Source of the DNA: an uncultured Eisenbergiella sp.
GTDB taxonomy: Bacteria; Bacillota; Clostridia; Lachnospirales; Lachnospiraceae
Length of the DNA stretch: 64,000 nt
Direction: 5' to 3'
Assembly: GCA_910585455.1 (NCBI GenBank)
Contig: CAJUEL010000019.1
Span: 10,701-74,700, forward strand
The notes beneath the pieces were generated by a model, which was given only the letters and a program-made list of their open reading frames with translations, ran no database searches and was not told the origin of the DNA. The stretch's first letter is position 1, and the number at the start of each line of letters is the position of its first letter. Below, piece by piece: positions 9,260-17,060 of the stretch. Made by a program: the position numbers and the translations under genes.

Positions 9260-10384
9260 TCAGTAATTCCCCAGTATTTTCATGTTGGATGCCTCTTCCC
9301 GAAGTCCCCTGAGCGCATTTTTTACAGCGCCGTCGGCAAGATTCCCCTCAAAGTCTATAAAGAACCGGTATTCCCAGGTGCGCCCTTCGATCGGACGGCT
9401 TTCAATCTTGGTCATATTCAGATTGTTGTAAATAAAATGGGACAGCATATGGTACAGGGAGCCGCTCTCATGAGGCACCTCGAAGCACAGGCTCACCTTT
9501 TTCGCGTCCTTTCTGAATATCTTCTGGTTTGTCACGATGATGAAGCGCGTGGAATTGGAGGAAACATTGTTGACCGGCTTTTCCAGAACGGAAAGCCCGT
9601 AAACCTTCCCCGCATATTCGCTGGCGATCGCCGCCTGGTCGGTGCGCCCCTCATCCGCAACCTTTCTCGCCGCAAAAGCGTTATTCGGCATGGAAATCTG
9701 CTGCCATCCGTGATTTCCCAGATAACGGGAGCTCTGCATCAGCGACTGGGGATGGGAATAGACTGTCCTGATATCGGCAAGCTCTGCCCCCGGCACGCCC
9801 AGCAGGCAATGCTCGATGGGGATGATCTGCTCGCCCACAATATAGTTCTCAAATTCCACCAAAAGATCATAAATCTCGCTCACAATGCCCGCCGTGGAAT
9901 TCTCGATAGGCAAAACAGCAAAATCCGCGCTCCCCTCGTCGATGGCGCTCATGGCGTCACGGAAGGTGTCCACATGAATGCTGTCGATCTGTTCCCCGAA
10001 GTAACGCACCATTGCCGCCTGGGAATAGGCGCCCTCCGCGCCCTGGAACACCACCCGGACCTTTCCCGTCTCCAGCTCGTCCACGCTGATGAAGGGCAGC
10101 CTGCCGCCCGACCCATGCGCGTTCAACAGCTGATACTGCAGCTTCCGGCTCATGGACATGATCTGCTCAAACAGCTCCGTGATGCCATGGCTGTTGAACT
10201 CGTTGTGCGTCAGCGCGCGCACCGCAGCCAGCTTTTCCTCCTCCCTGGTCTTGTCAAACACCTTTTTCCCGTTCTCAATCTTGTAACGGGCGACCTGTCC
10301 ACAGATGTCCATCCTCTCCTCATAGAGCTTCACGATCTGCCGGTCAATATCGTCAATCTGCTTTCGCAGCTGCATCAAATCCAT
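9260..10384 (-). CDS. pheA: bifunctional chorismate mutase / prephenate dehydratase
   Basis: A 374-residue PheA that turns chorismate into phenylpyruvate for phenylalanine synthesis. An N-terminal AroQ chorismate mutase domain (LRKQIDDIDRQIVKLYEER) is followed by the prephenate dehydratase domain starting at VVFQGAEGAYSQAA, with ENSTAGIV, the catalytic-type NSTRFIIV and a C-terminal ACT domain (FEVPHESGSLYHML and ESRPIEGRTWEYRFFID). The ATG at 10384 is preferred over upstream in-frame starts because GGAGG lies about 9 nt before it and the AroQ domain then begins at once. No T-box leader is visible upstream; instead there are hairpin repeats at 10446-10566. Confidence 0.93.
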   Translation of the reverse strand: MDLMQLRKQIDDIDRQIVKLYEERMDICGQVARYKIENGKKVFDKTREEEKLAAVRALTHNEFNSHGITELFEQIMSMSRKLQYQLLNAHGSGGRLPFISVDELETGKVRVVFQGAEGAYSQAAMVRYFGEQIDSIHVDTFRDAMSAIDEGSADFAVLPIENSTAGIVSEIYDLLVEFENYIVGEQIIPIEHCLLGVPGAELADIRTVYSHPQSLMQSSRYLGNHGWQQISMPNNAFAARKVADEGRTDQAAIASEYAGKVYGLSVLEKPVNNVSSNSTRFIIVTNQKIFRKDAKKVSLCFEVPHESGSLYHMLSHFIYNNLNMTKIESRPIEGRTWEYRFFIDFEGNLADGAVKNALRGLREEASNMKILGNY

Positions 10385-10445
10385 CCGGATTGTCCTCCAT
10401 TCCATCCTACACCGCAGTGCCGGAAAATTTTTGTAACAGTTCAGC

Positions 10446-10531
10446 CAGGTCTGCGCATTCATTGCGCAGACCGTGAGAAATCGTATTGGCAGCAGGCATC
10501 CGCCCTATCGCGCAGCGATTTTCATGGGCGG
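10446..10531 (-). repeat. dispersed hairpin repeat R2, copy 1
   Basis: Read on the minus strand, this stretch begins with CCGCCCATGAAAATCGC, has a short variable middle, and ends with CGATTTCTCACGG followed by a hairpin with arms GGTCTGCGCA and TGCGCAGACC. A second copy with the same order and orientation-specific ends lies at 59061-59195. Next to its end is half of repeat R1 (TAACAGTTCAGCC at 10434). It sits in the pheA upstream region. Confidence 0.6.
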
Positions 10532-10536
10532 GTGCT

Positions 10537-10566
10537 ATAACAGTTCAGACAAGTCTGAACTGTTAT
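10537..10566. repeat. palindromic repeat R1, perfect 14-bp arms
   Basis: A perfect inverted repeat: ATAACAGTTCAGAC, an AA loop, then GTCTGAACTGTTAT. On the + strand it is followed by a run of T. It lies between divergent pheA and a membrane protein gene, so it cannot end either of them in an obvious way. Related copies occur at 33870, 54920, 58511 and 60731, and half a copy at 10434. Confidence 0.75.
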
Positions 10567-10628
10567 AAATTTTTTTACTATTTTACCACAGTTTGTATAA
10601 AAAATGAAGTTTGGAACATGATATTAGC

Positions 10629-11024
10629 ATGAAAAAATTATGGAAAGATTTTATCAGATGCGGCGCCATCGGATGGTGCATGGAAATACTGGTGACCTCC
10701 TGCGATGCCTTCCGGCGCCGGGAACCCACCCTCACCGGTCATACGTCCGTTTTGATGTTTCCCATTTACGGCGCGGCATGCCTCTTAAAGCCGCTGTGCA
10801 TCCTGCTTGCGGGCTTTCACTGGGTCGTGCGCGGGCTCATTTATATGAGCTGTATCTTCTCGATGGAATATGCCAGCGGGCGCTTTTTACAGAAAAAAGA
10901 AAAATGTCCGTGGAATTATGCCCGCTCCGGCTGGAATGTGCATCAGGTGATCCGCTTGGACTATGCGCCCGCATGGTTTTGCCTGGGACTGCTGTTTGAA
11001 AGGGTCGTCATGAAAAAGGAGTGA
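10629..11024 (+). CDS. small integral membrane protein, putative ABC-transporter type IV (PF06541-like)
   Basis: About 131 residues with hydrophobic stretches near residues 5-20, 40-75 and 115-128. The pattern GAIGWCMEI, then PIYGAACL and a C-terminal LDYAPAWFCLGLLFE resembles the CmpB-like family annotated as putative ABC-transporter type IV, whose function is not known. The ATG at 10629 is chosen; an upstream in-frame TTG at 10611 is possible because neither has a strong ribosome site. A strong bidirectional terminator follows immediately after the stop. Confidence 0.7.
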   Translation: MKKLWKDFIRCGAIGWCMEILVTSCDAFRRREPTLTGHTSVLMFPIYGAACLLKPLCILLAGFHWVVRGLIYMSCIFSMEYASGRFLQKKEKCPWNYARSGWNVHQVIRLDYAPAWFCLGLLFERVVMKKE

Positions 11025-11038
11025 GTGGCGGTAGTCGC

Positions 11039-11074
11039 AAACAGACCTGCCGGATCAGGCAGGTCTGTTTTTCT
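11039..11074. terminator. bidirectional intrinsic terminator between convergent genes
   Basis: The arms ACAGACCTGCC and GGCAGGTCTGT are separated by 6 nt and flanked by A and T runs. The stem serves the + strand membrane protein gene and, on the minus strand, the NUDIX gene. The NUDIX stop codon lies at 11055-11057 in or beside the loop, so its last codons encode one arm. Confidence 0.85.
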
Positions 11075-11726
11075 CCCAGATTCCCGACACGAAAGCGATC
11101 AGCGCCATCCAGGTGGCCATGGGGTAAAAGATGCCCCCGTCATCACAGCCCTGCCTAAGGATCCGCTCCGCCTCCGCCTTTGTCAGCAGAACAAAGCCGT
11201 CAAAGCGTTCGGAGCCCACGGCTCCGTCCTGACTTAAAATGCTCAGCTCCTGCACGCTGGTCTCCACCAGAACAAAGGCGTTGCTCTCGTCCGTCATGCC
11301 CGGCGAGCTAAACAGAAACGGGCTTAAAATCTCCACCCTGTCGTGTTCGGCGATGACCAGACCGGTTTCCTCACGGATTTCCCGTATCGCGGTGCGCTTC
11401 ACCGCCTCTTCCCGCGGCAGTTCTTTCTCGTCGATGAGCCCTGCGGGCACGCCGAGCAGAAACTGACCTGCCGGATAACGATATTCTCTGCTCAAAAGGA
11501 GACGGGGCTCTTCCCCCTCCTGCAAAAGCACAAGAATGCAGCTCACCGCGTCAGGCAGCATTGTCCGGTATTCCAGGGCGGACTTCGTCGCGACAAGATC
11601 CTCCCTGCCCCGGCGGGTGGCATTGTAATAATGCTTTCCTTCCTCATATTGTAGATCATAAACGCCCAGGAACTTTGATTCAAAAAGAGGGGCTGCACAT
11701 TCCTTTGTGATAATCGGCTTATTCAT
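11055..11726 (-). CDS. NUDIX hydrolase, ADP-ribose pyrophosphatase-like
   Basis: A 223-residue NUDIX enzyme. The Nudix box is seen as GLIDEKELPREEAVKRTAIREIREETGL, starting near residue 95; key residues are the REIREE glutamates that bind metal. An SPGMTDESNAFVLVE stretch after the box is typical of ADP-ribose or sugar-nucleotide pyrophosphatases. The ATG at 11726 is chosen because GGGAGGAG lies 7-8 nt upstream, whereas the longer ORF start 48 nt earlier has none. The 3' end overlaps the bidirectional terminator at 11039-11074. Confidence 0.85.
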   Translation of the reverse strand: MNKPIITKECAAPLFESKFLGVYDLQYEEGKHYYNATRRGREDLVATKSALEYRTMLPDAVSCILVLLQEGEEPRLLLSREYRYPAGQFLLGVPAGLIDEKELPREEAVKRTAIREIREETGLVIAEHDRVEILSPFLFSSPGMTDESNAFVLVETSVQELSILSQDGAVGSERFDGFVLLTKAEAERILRQGCDDGGIFYPMATWMALIAFVSGIWEKNRPA

Positions 11727-11777
11727 ATAGTACTCCTCCCATTTACCTTGCTCCACTTCTTCATATGATACCATATT

Positions 11778-12350
11778 CTATGAGATTTTCTGAATGAGCG
11801 GATTGGGAGGTATATCATATAAAATCCGCAGGACTTTTCCTCTGAATCGAAAAGGCTTATGCCGCAAATTCATCTCTGTTTTCAGCGAGTCCATTTTATT
11901 GATCTTTTCACGCATTTTCCTATATTCTTCAAAATTTTTGTACTTCCCACTTAAGCCATATGCATCTGATACAAGATAAAGAAAGATATCCTTATATTTA
12001 TATCTGTCTTGAAGAAAGATTCCCGCAAACCGGTCAGACAGAAAATCAGAAATTGTATTCCTGAATTTTTCATGAATATCTCCGATTTTCAAAAACCTGG
12101 GACTGCTCACATTTTTCAATTCCAGCAAGTACATGACAAAAGCATCACATTCACAGTCCACAACTACCAGAAAATCGATCGCCTTTGGCGGCGTTGCAAG
12201 ATGCAGGCCGGCATAATAATCATCCACCTTTATAATCGCCAGTTGTTCCAAATCCAACTGTCCAGATATGCCAACACAGATCCCTTCATCCTCTATCGTT
12301 TCTTTCAAATATGGCTTAAGCGGCTTACAGGCCTTTATCTGTCGTACCAT
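11778..12350 (-). CDS. putative PD-(D/E)XK-type nuclease, partner of the adjacent ATPase
   Basis: A 190-residue soluble protein of no family I can name. A D-x(17)-ExK arrangement (AIDFLVV ... YLLELKNV; Asp59, Glu77, Lys79) matches the core of PD-(D/E)XK nucleases, in which two strands carry the metal-binding acids and a Lys. A helical stretch after it (DIHEKFRNTISDFL) is also usual. The ATG at 12350 has GGAGGAG at a good distance inside the end of the ATPase gene; a GTG at 12359 would overlap that gene by 4 nt. Both genes are AT-rich compared with their neighbours, suggesting transfer. The nuclease reading is inference from motif spacing only. Confidence 0.55.
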   Translation of the reverse strand: MVRQIKACKPLKPYLKETIEDEGICVGISGQLDLEQLAIIKVDDYYAGLHLATPPKAIDFLVVVDCECDAFVMYLLELKNVSSPRFLKIGDIHEKFRNTISDFLSDRFAGIFLQDRYKYKDIFLYLVSDAYGLSGKYKNFEEYRKMREKINKMDSLKTEMNLRHKPFRFRGKVLRILYDIPPNPLIQKIS

Positions 12351-12355
12351 GTTTC

Positions 12356-13732
12356 TCACTCCTCCATATTCAGCTTCTGTATGATTTCTTCCCTCTCATT
12401 ATAAAGCCGTTCACTTGCGTCAATAAAGTTTTCATCATCTGCACCCAGTTCGTCTATCTGCAAAGCTTTCGATATGCTCCCTTCCTCCTCCTCCAGCAAT
12501 ACAATCGGCTGATATATATGATAATCCAGTTTTCCCCCCAATACCAGATTATTCAGCTTATTAAAAATGTAATTGCTGTGAGAGGATATGATCAGCTTCA
12601 CATCCGCACGAATCAGCTGTGCAAAAATTTCAATCAAAGCAATCTGATTATTGGGATGCAAATGCGCCTCCGGCTCTTCAATAAATAAAACAGATTTTCC
12701 CCGCTGTCCTTTCTGCCGCGTCGATATAATATATTTTAAAAAGGCAACAATTGGTGAAATCTCTGATACCATGGAGGAAACCTCCGTCATTTCAAAATCC
12801 ATGTCCGCATTTTCAGGACGATACTTTAACGCATTTTTACTGCGGTCGAAGGTTACCTTTCCCTTCAGGATTTCATTCTCTATCTGTGTAAAATATTCTG
12901 CCAATCCCACATTCATTTTAGGTCGGATATTTGACAAAGAAATAAAATAGTCGGATATCGGCTCTGAAATCCCGGGAAATTCTATTTTTTTAGTAAAATA
13001 TGCCCTGTTTTTCGACAATTCGGCTACAATTGATCCAAACGCATTCATCCCGCTATAAATTCCGGATCTAGATGCTGGAAGAAAATAAACATCCTCAAAC
13101 ATATCCTGAACAGAATTGATACAGTCGGACAATTCCTTTTGAATGTGTTCGCACATGATTGCAATCGGCTGTTGAATGTCAGACACAATGTATATATCCA
13201 AATACTTTCCATAATTTCTGGATTTATGGAAATCTGACTCGGTTCTTTTAAACCTTATTGTTTTTGCATGCATATTCCCTGTTATCATTTTCATTTTTAA
13301 ATCTATTTCAAATTCAAAATGCTTATGTTTCATCTTGATAACTGGGGTTTTATCCATCATTTTATCAAAATTTCCGAACGTATTACCGCAGGAATTTATA
13401 AATTCCGGCAACAGCATATTTCCCAGATTTTTATACACTTCACTTACAACAATATCCGTAACATCTTTCTCCGGTTCCTCCGAAGCTATAAAATGCCGCA
13501 CCGTTTCTTCCATTTTTGATATGTCGTATGAAATAAGCGCCATCCGATATTTTCCACTATGAGGGAAGGAATAAGCATATAAATTTTTCAGAAAAATCTT
13601 TAGCAGCAAATACACAATTTGCATCGCATATGATTTTCCGATATTATTGTTCCCATAGGTAACGATCAGATCCTTCTCCAAATCATAAGAGAATTTCTTA
13701 ATTGGTCCAAAACGTTCTATTTCGATCCTCAT
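12356..13732 (-). CDS. AAA/OLD-like ABC-type ATPase of a probable two-gene module
   Basis: A 458-residue ATPase of the AAA_15/AAA_21 (OLD/SMC-like) type. Walker A is GNNNIGKS at residues 27-34, a signature-like segment EVSSMVSEISP lies near 317-327, Walker B is VLFIEEPEAHLHP at 348-360 and the H-loop SSHSNYI is at 383-389. No TOPRIM domain follows, so it is not a complete OLD nuclease. Proteins of this build commonly act as sensors in anti-phage systems with a separate effector gene. The partner gene at 11778-12350 starts at its stop codon. The coding region is noticeably AT-rich. No signal peptide or membrane segment is present. Confidence 0.8.
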   Translation of the reverse strand: MRIEIERFGPIKKFSYDLEKDLIVTYGNNNIGKSYAMQIVYLLLKIFLKNLYAYSFPHSGKYRMALISYDISKMEETVRHFIASEEPEKDVTDIVVSEVYKNLGNMLLPEFINSCGNTFGNFDKMMDKTPVIKMKHKHFEFEIDLKMKMITGNMHAKTIRFKRTESDFHKSRNYGKYLDIYIVSDIQQPIAIMCEHIQKELSDCINSVQDMFEDVYFLPASRSGIYSGMNAFGSIVAELSKNRAYFTKKIEFPGISEPISDYFISLSNIRPKMNVGLAEYFTQIENEILKGKVTFDRSKNALKYRPENADMDFEMTEVSSMVSEISPIVAFLKYIISTRQKGQRGKSVLFIEEPEAHLHPNNQIALIEIFAQLIRADVKLIISSHSNYIFNKLNNLVLGGKLDYHIYQPIVLLEEEEGSISKALQIDELGADDENFIDASERLYNEREEIIQKLNMEE

Positions 13733-13762
13733 AAACTTTATTACCTTTCCATCAAAATTGAT

Positions 13763-14140
13763 TCAATCATCCTCATCCTCTTCCATTTCCATATCCCCCG
13801 CACCGATATCGAGCATATTCATCGTGCGGCGTTTCCTCCGCGCCTGCTCGGACGCCTCCAGAATGAAGTCCTTGATCTCTTTGGAGTTTTTCACATGGGA
13901 GATATAAAGCTCCCGGTCCGTCGTGTCGCCGGTGTAGCATTTCACGGTGCCCAGCCCGAAAATGCGTTCGCCAAAGGAACGGATGAGCTCCACATCCTGC
14001 ACCTTATACATGTAACAGTCATTTTCCCGCCTGTTAAAAAAGCCCTCATCCACCGTGATCAGATCTTCCTTGATATGATACACGGTAAACGTGAAGGGAA
14101 GTCCCAAAAAGCTCCACCTTTTTCTCTCTGTAAATTCCAT
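13763..14140 (-). CDS. bacterial PH-domain (bPH2-like) protein with acidic tail
   Basis: A 125-residue protein whose first 95 residues look like one bacterial pleckstrin-homology domain: FTFTVYHIKEDLITVDEGFFNRRENDCYMYKVQDVELI followed by GTVKCYTGDTTDRELYISHVKN. The C-terminus is a short Arg/Lys patch and then a very acidic end (GDMEMEEDEDD). No membrane segments are present, unlike YdbS/YdbT relatives. The ribosome site GGGAGGAATGCGGAATG supports the start. The function is unknown. It lies 30 nt upstream of the ATPase module on the same strand, but its base composition is that of the core genome. Confidence 0.7.
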   Translation of the reverse strand: MEFTERKRWSFLGLPFTFTVYHIKEDLITVDEGFFNRRENDCYMYKVQDVELIRSFGERIFGLGTVKCYTGDTTDRELYISHVKNSKEIKDFILEASEQARRKRRTMNMLDIGAGDMEMEEDEDD

Positions 14141-14213
14141 TCCGCATTCCTCCCGATTGTTTTTTCTTTTGTATGCACAGTCACCGTCATTTCTGTAATT
14201 TCATGGCATTCCT

Positions 14214-15077
14214 TCACAATACAGCGCAGATATGCCTATAAATTGCGTCCATCATGGCATCCCCGTTCCTGCATTCCGCAACGGTCGTGACCACCGCATG
14301 CTTGTCCGGCATCACGATGGAAAGCTGACAGTATTTCCCATCCGCCCGATAGGAATTATAATCCCCCCGCCAGAACAGATAACCATAGGGCGCGTCCTGC
14401 TGCTGCCGGCTGCTCTCCCGGATCCATTCGGCGGATAAAAGCTGCTTTCCCTCCCATTTTCCCTCAAACAGGCAAAACAGGCCGAACCGGTGCAGCTCCG
14501 TCAGCGTCAGAAACAGCCCGCCTGCGCCGAAGGAATTCCCAAGGGGATCCGATTCCCACGTGGGGCGGCGGATGCCCAGGTGAGAAAACAGCCGGGGCGT
14601 CAGGTAGGATACCAGATCACAGCCCGCCCGTCTCTGTACCAGAATCCCCGCCAGATACGGTCCCACATTATTATATACAAAGTGTGTTCCCGGTTCGTAC
14701 ACGAAGGGAATGCGCAGAGACAGCTTCACCCAGTCCTCTTCCTCATAAAGCGGTCTCTGTTCTCCCATCAGGCTGCCCTCCGCCTGTCCAAGGCACATCG
14801 TCAGCAAATCCCGCACTTGGGCTTTTTCCAGATTGCCGTCGATCTTTTCCGGCAGCTCCTTTGGAAAAACATCCACAATCCTTTCCTCCAGCGTAAGCAG
14901 CCCTTCCTGCAGGGCGAATCCCACCGCGCAGGACGTGAAGCTCTTGGTGGCGGAATAGATGTTCCGCCTGCATTCTCCCTCCAGGCGCCACTGGGCGATC
15001 AGCTCTTCTCCCCGGTTCACCTTTATGCCCAGAAGGCCCAGGGGCTTTGCGGCTTCCACGAACCTGTCTATGTTCAT
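14214..15077 (-). CDS. serine hydrolase, class C beta-lactamase/esterase fold
   Basis: A 287-residue member of the beta-lactamase/penicillin-binding-protein fold family. The SxxK motif is SATKSFTS near residue 40, giving the nucleophile Ser and general-base Lys, and the YxN motif is YNNVGPYLAG near residue 135. A clear third KTG box is not visible. There is no signal peptide, so a cytoplasmic esterase or peptidase role is more likely than drug resistance. The ATG at 15077 is preferred because AAAGGAG precedes it; an upstream ATG would overlap the GNAT gene. It lies 14 nt after the GNAT stop. Confidence 0.8.
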   Translation of the reverse strand: MNIDRFVEAAKPLGLLGIKVNRGEELIAQWRLEGECRRNIYSATKSFTSCAVGFALQEGLLTLEERIVDVFPKELPEKIDGNLEKAQVRDLLTMCLGQAEGSLMGEQRPLYEEEDWVKLSLRIPFVYEPGTHFVYNNVGPYLAGILVQRRAGCDLVSYLTPRLFSHLGIRRPTWESDPLGNSFGAGGLFLTLTELHRFGLFCLFEGKWEGKQLLSAEWIRESSRQQQDAPYGYLFWRGDYNSYRADGKYCQLSIVMPDKHAVVTTVAECRNGDAMMDAIYRHICAVL

Positions 15078-15091
15078 ATATGGCTCCTTTC

Positions 15092-15601
15092 TCAAAGCAA
15101 CAGCTCATACCTGTAATCCTGAAACTCCATATCCGTCCCGCGTTTTTTATACCGTCTCTCTCCCACAACCGAAAAGCCCAGCTTTCGCACGATGGCGTTG
15201 GATGCTGCATTTTTCATGTTCACATCCACCGTAATCTTTTGCGCGCCCTGTTCCTTCGCATAGCCGATCATTCCTGCCGCCATCTCCGTCGCATAGCCGT
15301 TGCGCCAGTAGTCCTTATGCACACAGTAAGCGATGTCGTATACCTTCCCGTCCTGAGAAGGAATGAAGCTACAGGTTCCGATCCGCCCGCCGCTTTCCTT
15401 TGACTCGGCGATCAAATAGCAGCATTTTTCATTTTCTCCAAGCTTTTCAATTTCTTTTACATATTCCGGATCTATTTCCTCCATGGCAGGATCCGGCAGA
15501 TATTCCCCCATTTCCGGATCGTTCCAGATGCTGATTGCAAAAAGCGCATCTTCCTTCGTAAACCGCCTTAAATATAAACGTTTTGTTTCAATTCGGATCA
15601 T
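15092..15601 (-). CDS. GNAT N-acetyltransferase, RimJ/RimL type
   Basis: A 169-residue acetyltransferase of the RimJ/RimL branch. It opens with IRIETKRLYLRRFTKED, has CVHKDYWRNGYATEMAAGMIGYA as the acetyl-CoA-binding R/Q-x-x-G-x-A segment near residue 95, and ends with the NAIVRKLGFSVVGERRYKKRG pattern. Relatives acetylate ribosomal proteins, antibiotics or small molecules; the substrate here is unknown. AGGAGGAGG lies just before the ATG. It appears co-transcribed with the downstream serine hydrolase. Confidence 0.87.
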   Translation of the reverse strand: MIRIETKRLYLRRFTKEDALFAISIWNDPEMGEYLPDPAMEEIDPEYVKEIEKLGENEKCCYLIAESKESGGRIGTCSFIPSQDGKVYDIAYCVHKDYWRNGYATEMAAGMIGYAKEQGAQKITVDVNMKNAASNAIVRKLGFSVVGERRYKKRGTDMEFQDYRYELLL

Positions 15602-15613
15602 CGCTTCCTCCTC

Positions 15614-15958
15614 CTAGATCATAACATATTGTGCCCGTCGGTCGCAATCCGTCATACCGTTAAATTTGATTTTATCATCGCATTCCTTTTCCACATAGGC
15701 ATAAAATTTCTTTCCGAACGCCCCCGCGTATCCCTGCGTCAGATTCCACTCCCCTTCATACAGATCGGGCAGGGTAAAGGTATCTCCGGATTGATATTTC
15801 TCAAGCGCCCTTCTGACGGCTTCGGCAGCGGTATAAATGATGGGTTCCTCAAACAGCTTCATCCGGATATAATCCTGAATGGAGCACCCTTCCGTCCCGG
15901 CCTCCCTCTCCAGTCTCTGATAATACGCATCGCTCACGGTAAATCTCACAGTTGGCAT
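15614..15958 (-). CDS. DUF1413-like protein with ribbon-helix-helix-type N-terminus
   Basis: A 114-residue protein. The first 35 residues (PTVRFTVSDAYYQRLEREA ... IQDYIRMKLF) have the strand-helix-helix pattern of ribbon-helix-helix DNA-binding proteins. The C-terminal part (GDTFTLPDLYEGEW ... GAFGKKFYAYVE) resembles DUF1413. The ATG at 15958 is chosen because AAAGGAGG lies 7-8 nt upstream and the RHH strand starts at once. A consensus promoter overlapped by repeated 13-nt operator-like boxes lies at 15986-16044, so it probably represses its own gene. The gene could be an antitoxin-like regulator without a visible toxin partner. Confidence 0.75.
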   Translation of the reverse strand: MPTVRFTVSDAYYQRLEREAGTEGCSIQDYIRMKLFEEPIIYTAAEAVRRALEKYQSGDTFTLPDLYEGEWNLTQGYAGAFGKKFYAYVEKECDDKIKFNGMTDCDRRAQYVMI

Positions 15959-15985
15959 GTTCACATCCTCCTTTATGTATGAATA

Positions 15986-16044
15986 CAGAGCAGTGCTCTG
16001 CTTTACTATATCCATAGTATACATGCAGTGCTCTGCTCTGTCAA
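15986..16044 (-). promoter_or_regulatory. sigma-A promoter with two operator-like repeats
   Basis: On the minus strand TTGACA (16039-16044) and TATACT (16016-16021) are separated by exactly 17 nt. The box GCAGTGCTCTGCT occurs at 16025-16037, inside the spacer, and again at 15990-16002, just past the expected start of transcription. The latter is part of a perfect palindrome, CAGAGCAGTGCTCTG (15986-16000). The arrangement suggests repression by the ribbon-helix-helix product of the gene it drives. Confidence 0.8.
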
Positions 16045-16053
16045 GTGTTGTTT

Positions 16054-16983
16054 TCACTTTTTTAAAAGATTTTCAAAAACCGCTCTTTCCACGGTGAATT
16101 CCGATGCTCCCATATAACCCGGCGCCACCTCATATTCGTCAAAGACGAACACCAGATTTCCCTTTTCATCCAGATAAAAATTCTGATCCTCCTTTAAGCC
16201 CTGCCATTCCCATTCCGGCACATCGCTGTAATCCACCCAGTATATTTTGTTTTCATCCGCTGCCATCTGGGCCCGCATCTGCTCCCGGATGTTTTCGGAA
16301 AGCAGATTGTTATAATCGCTGTCCGCCTCAAAGAGATCGCCGAACTGAATCTGCTGCCCTGTCCGCTTGTCAATCGTATAAAACCGGTAGGATTCCGCGC
16401 CGCTGCCCGCAACCTGAAAAATGGAAAGCTTTAACGTAAAATACTGCTCATTATCCGTCACCGTCTCATGATGAATTTCCAGACCGCCATAGCTTTCTCC
16501 CAGATCCGCCGAGGCTTCAAACTCTTCTATCAGCCGGTTTGTCACCTCCTCGATATCGAAGTTCACCCGTTCTACTGTTTTGGCAAGCTCCCCGTCCGCT
16601 TCCGTCTGTCCCTCATTCTCCACCACAATCTGTGGCACCTCCACGTCCGCCGAAAAGCGCTCATTTTCGAACTGATAATCCCGGAAGGTCACCGCCTGAA
16701 ACAGCCGCCCCACCACCGGAAGATTGCCCATGGCATGGGCCATGCCAGCTCCCGTGTTCGGCAAAAGAATCAACAACGCCGCTGCCGCCGCAACCGCTGC
16801 CGGCATGCGGAACCTGCGGATTTTTCCCGCCCGGGCTGCCGCCCTTTTGACCCGCTCCTCCATGTCCGCCGGAACCGGAATGGCATCATAGTCCTTCCTT
16901 CCTTTTCTAAGCCTGCTTTTCAGCTCCCCAAAATCCCCGTCTTTCCGAAAATCTTTCTTATTCTGTTCTGTCTGCATGTTCAT
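16054..16983 (-). CDS. RsiV-like anti-sigma factor with DUF3298-type extracellular domain
   Basis: A 309-residue membrane anti-sigma factor. A charged cytoplasmic N-terminus of about 58 residues is followed by one membrane segment (AAVAAAAALLILLPNTGAG, near residues 62-80). The extracellular part has the DUF3298-like end seen in RsiV (FYTIDKRTGQQIQFGDLFEA, DEKGNLVFVFDEYEVAPGYMG). In Bacillus, RsiV binds lysozyme and is then cut, releasing SigV; the signal here is not known. It follows the sigma gene by 77 nt on the same strand. The exact start among two nearby ATGs is not settled. Confidence 0.85.
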   Translation of the reverse strand: MNMQTEQNKKDFRKDGDFGELKSRLRKGRKDYDAIPVPADMEERVKRAAARAGKIRRFRMPAAVAAAAALLILLPNTGAGMAHAMGNLPVVGRLFQAVTFRDYQFENERFSADVEVPQIVVENEGQTEADGELAKTVERVNFDIEEVTNRLIEEFEASADLGESYGGLEIHHETVTDNEQYFTLKLSIFQVAGSGAESYRFYTIDKRTGQQIQFGDLFEADSDYNNLLSENIREQMRAQMAADENKIYWVDYSDVPEWEWQGLKEDQNFYLDEKGNLVFVFDEYEVAPGYMGASEFTVERAVFENLLKK

Positions 16984-17060
16984 GCTGTAATATACCTGTT
17001 CCTTTCTGTCCGCCCGCTGTCGGACAAAGCCCTTAACGCTACCCGCTTTTCTTCCCGCTG

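Noticed and set aside
9239..10540. 433-residue open frame on the + strand
   Set aside because: It is antisense to pheA, which has full family motifs; no motif or ribosome site supports the antisense frame.
10385..10620. T-box or other amino-acid riboswitch upstream of pheA
   Set aside because: No T-box sequence or tandem leader was found; the hairpins belong to dispersed repeats R1 and R2.
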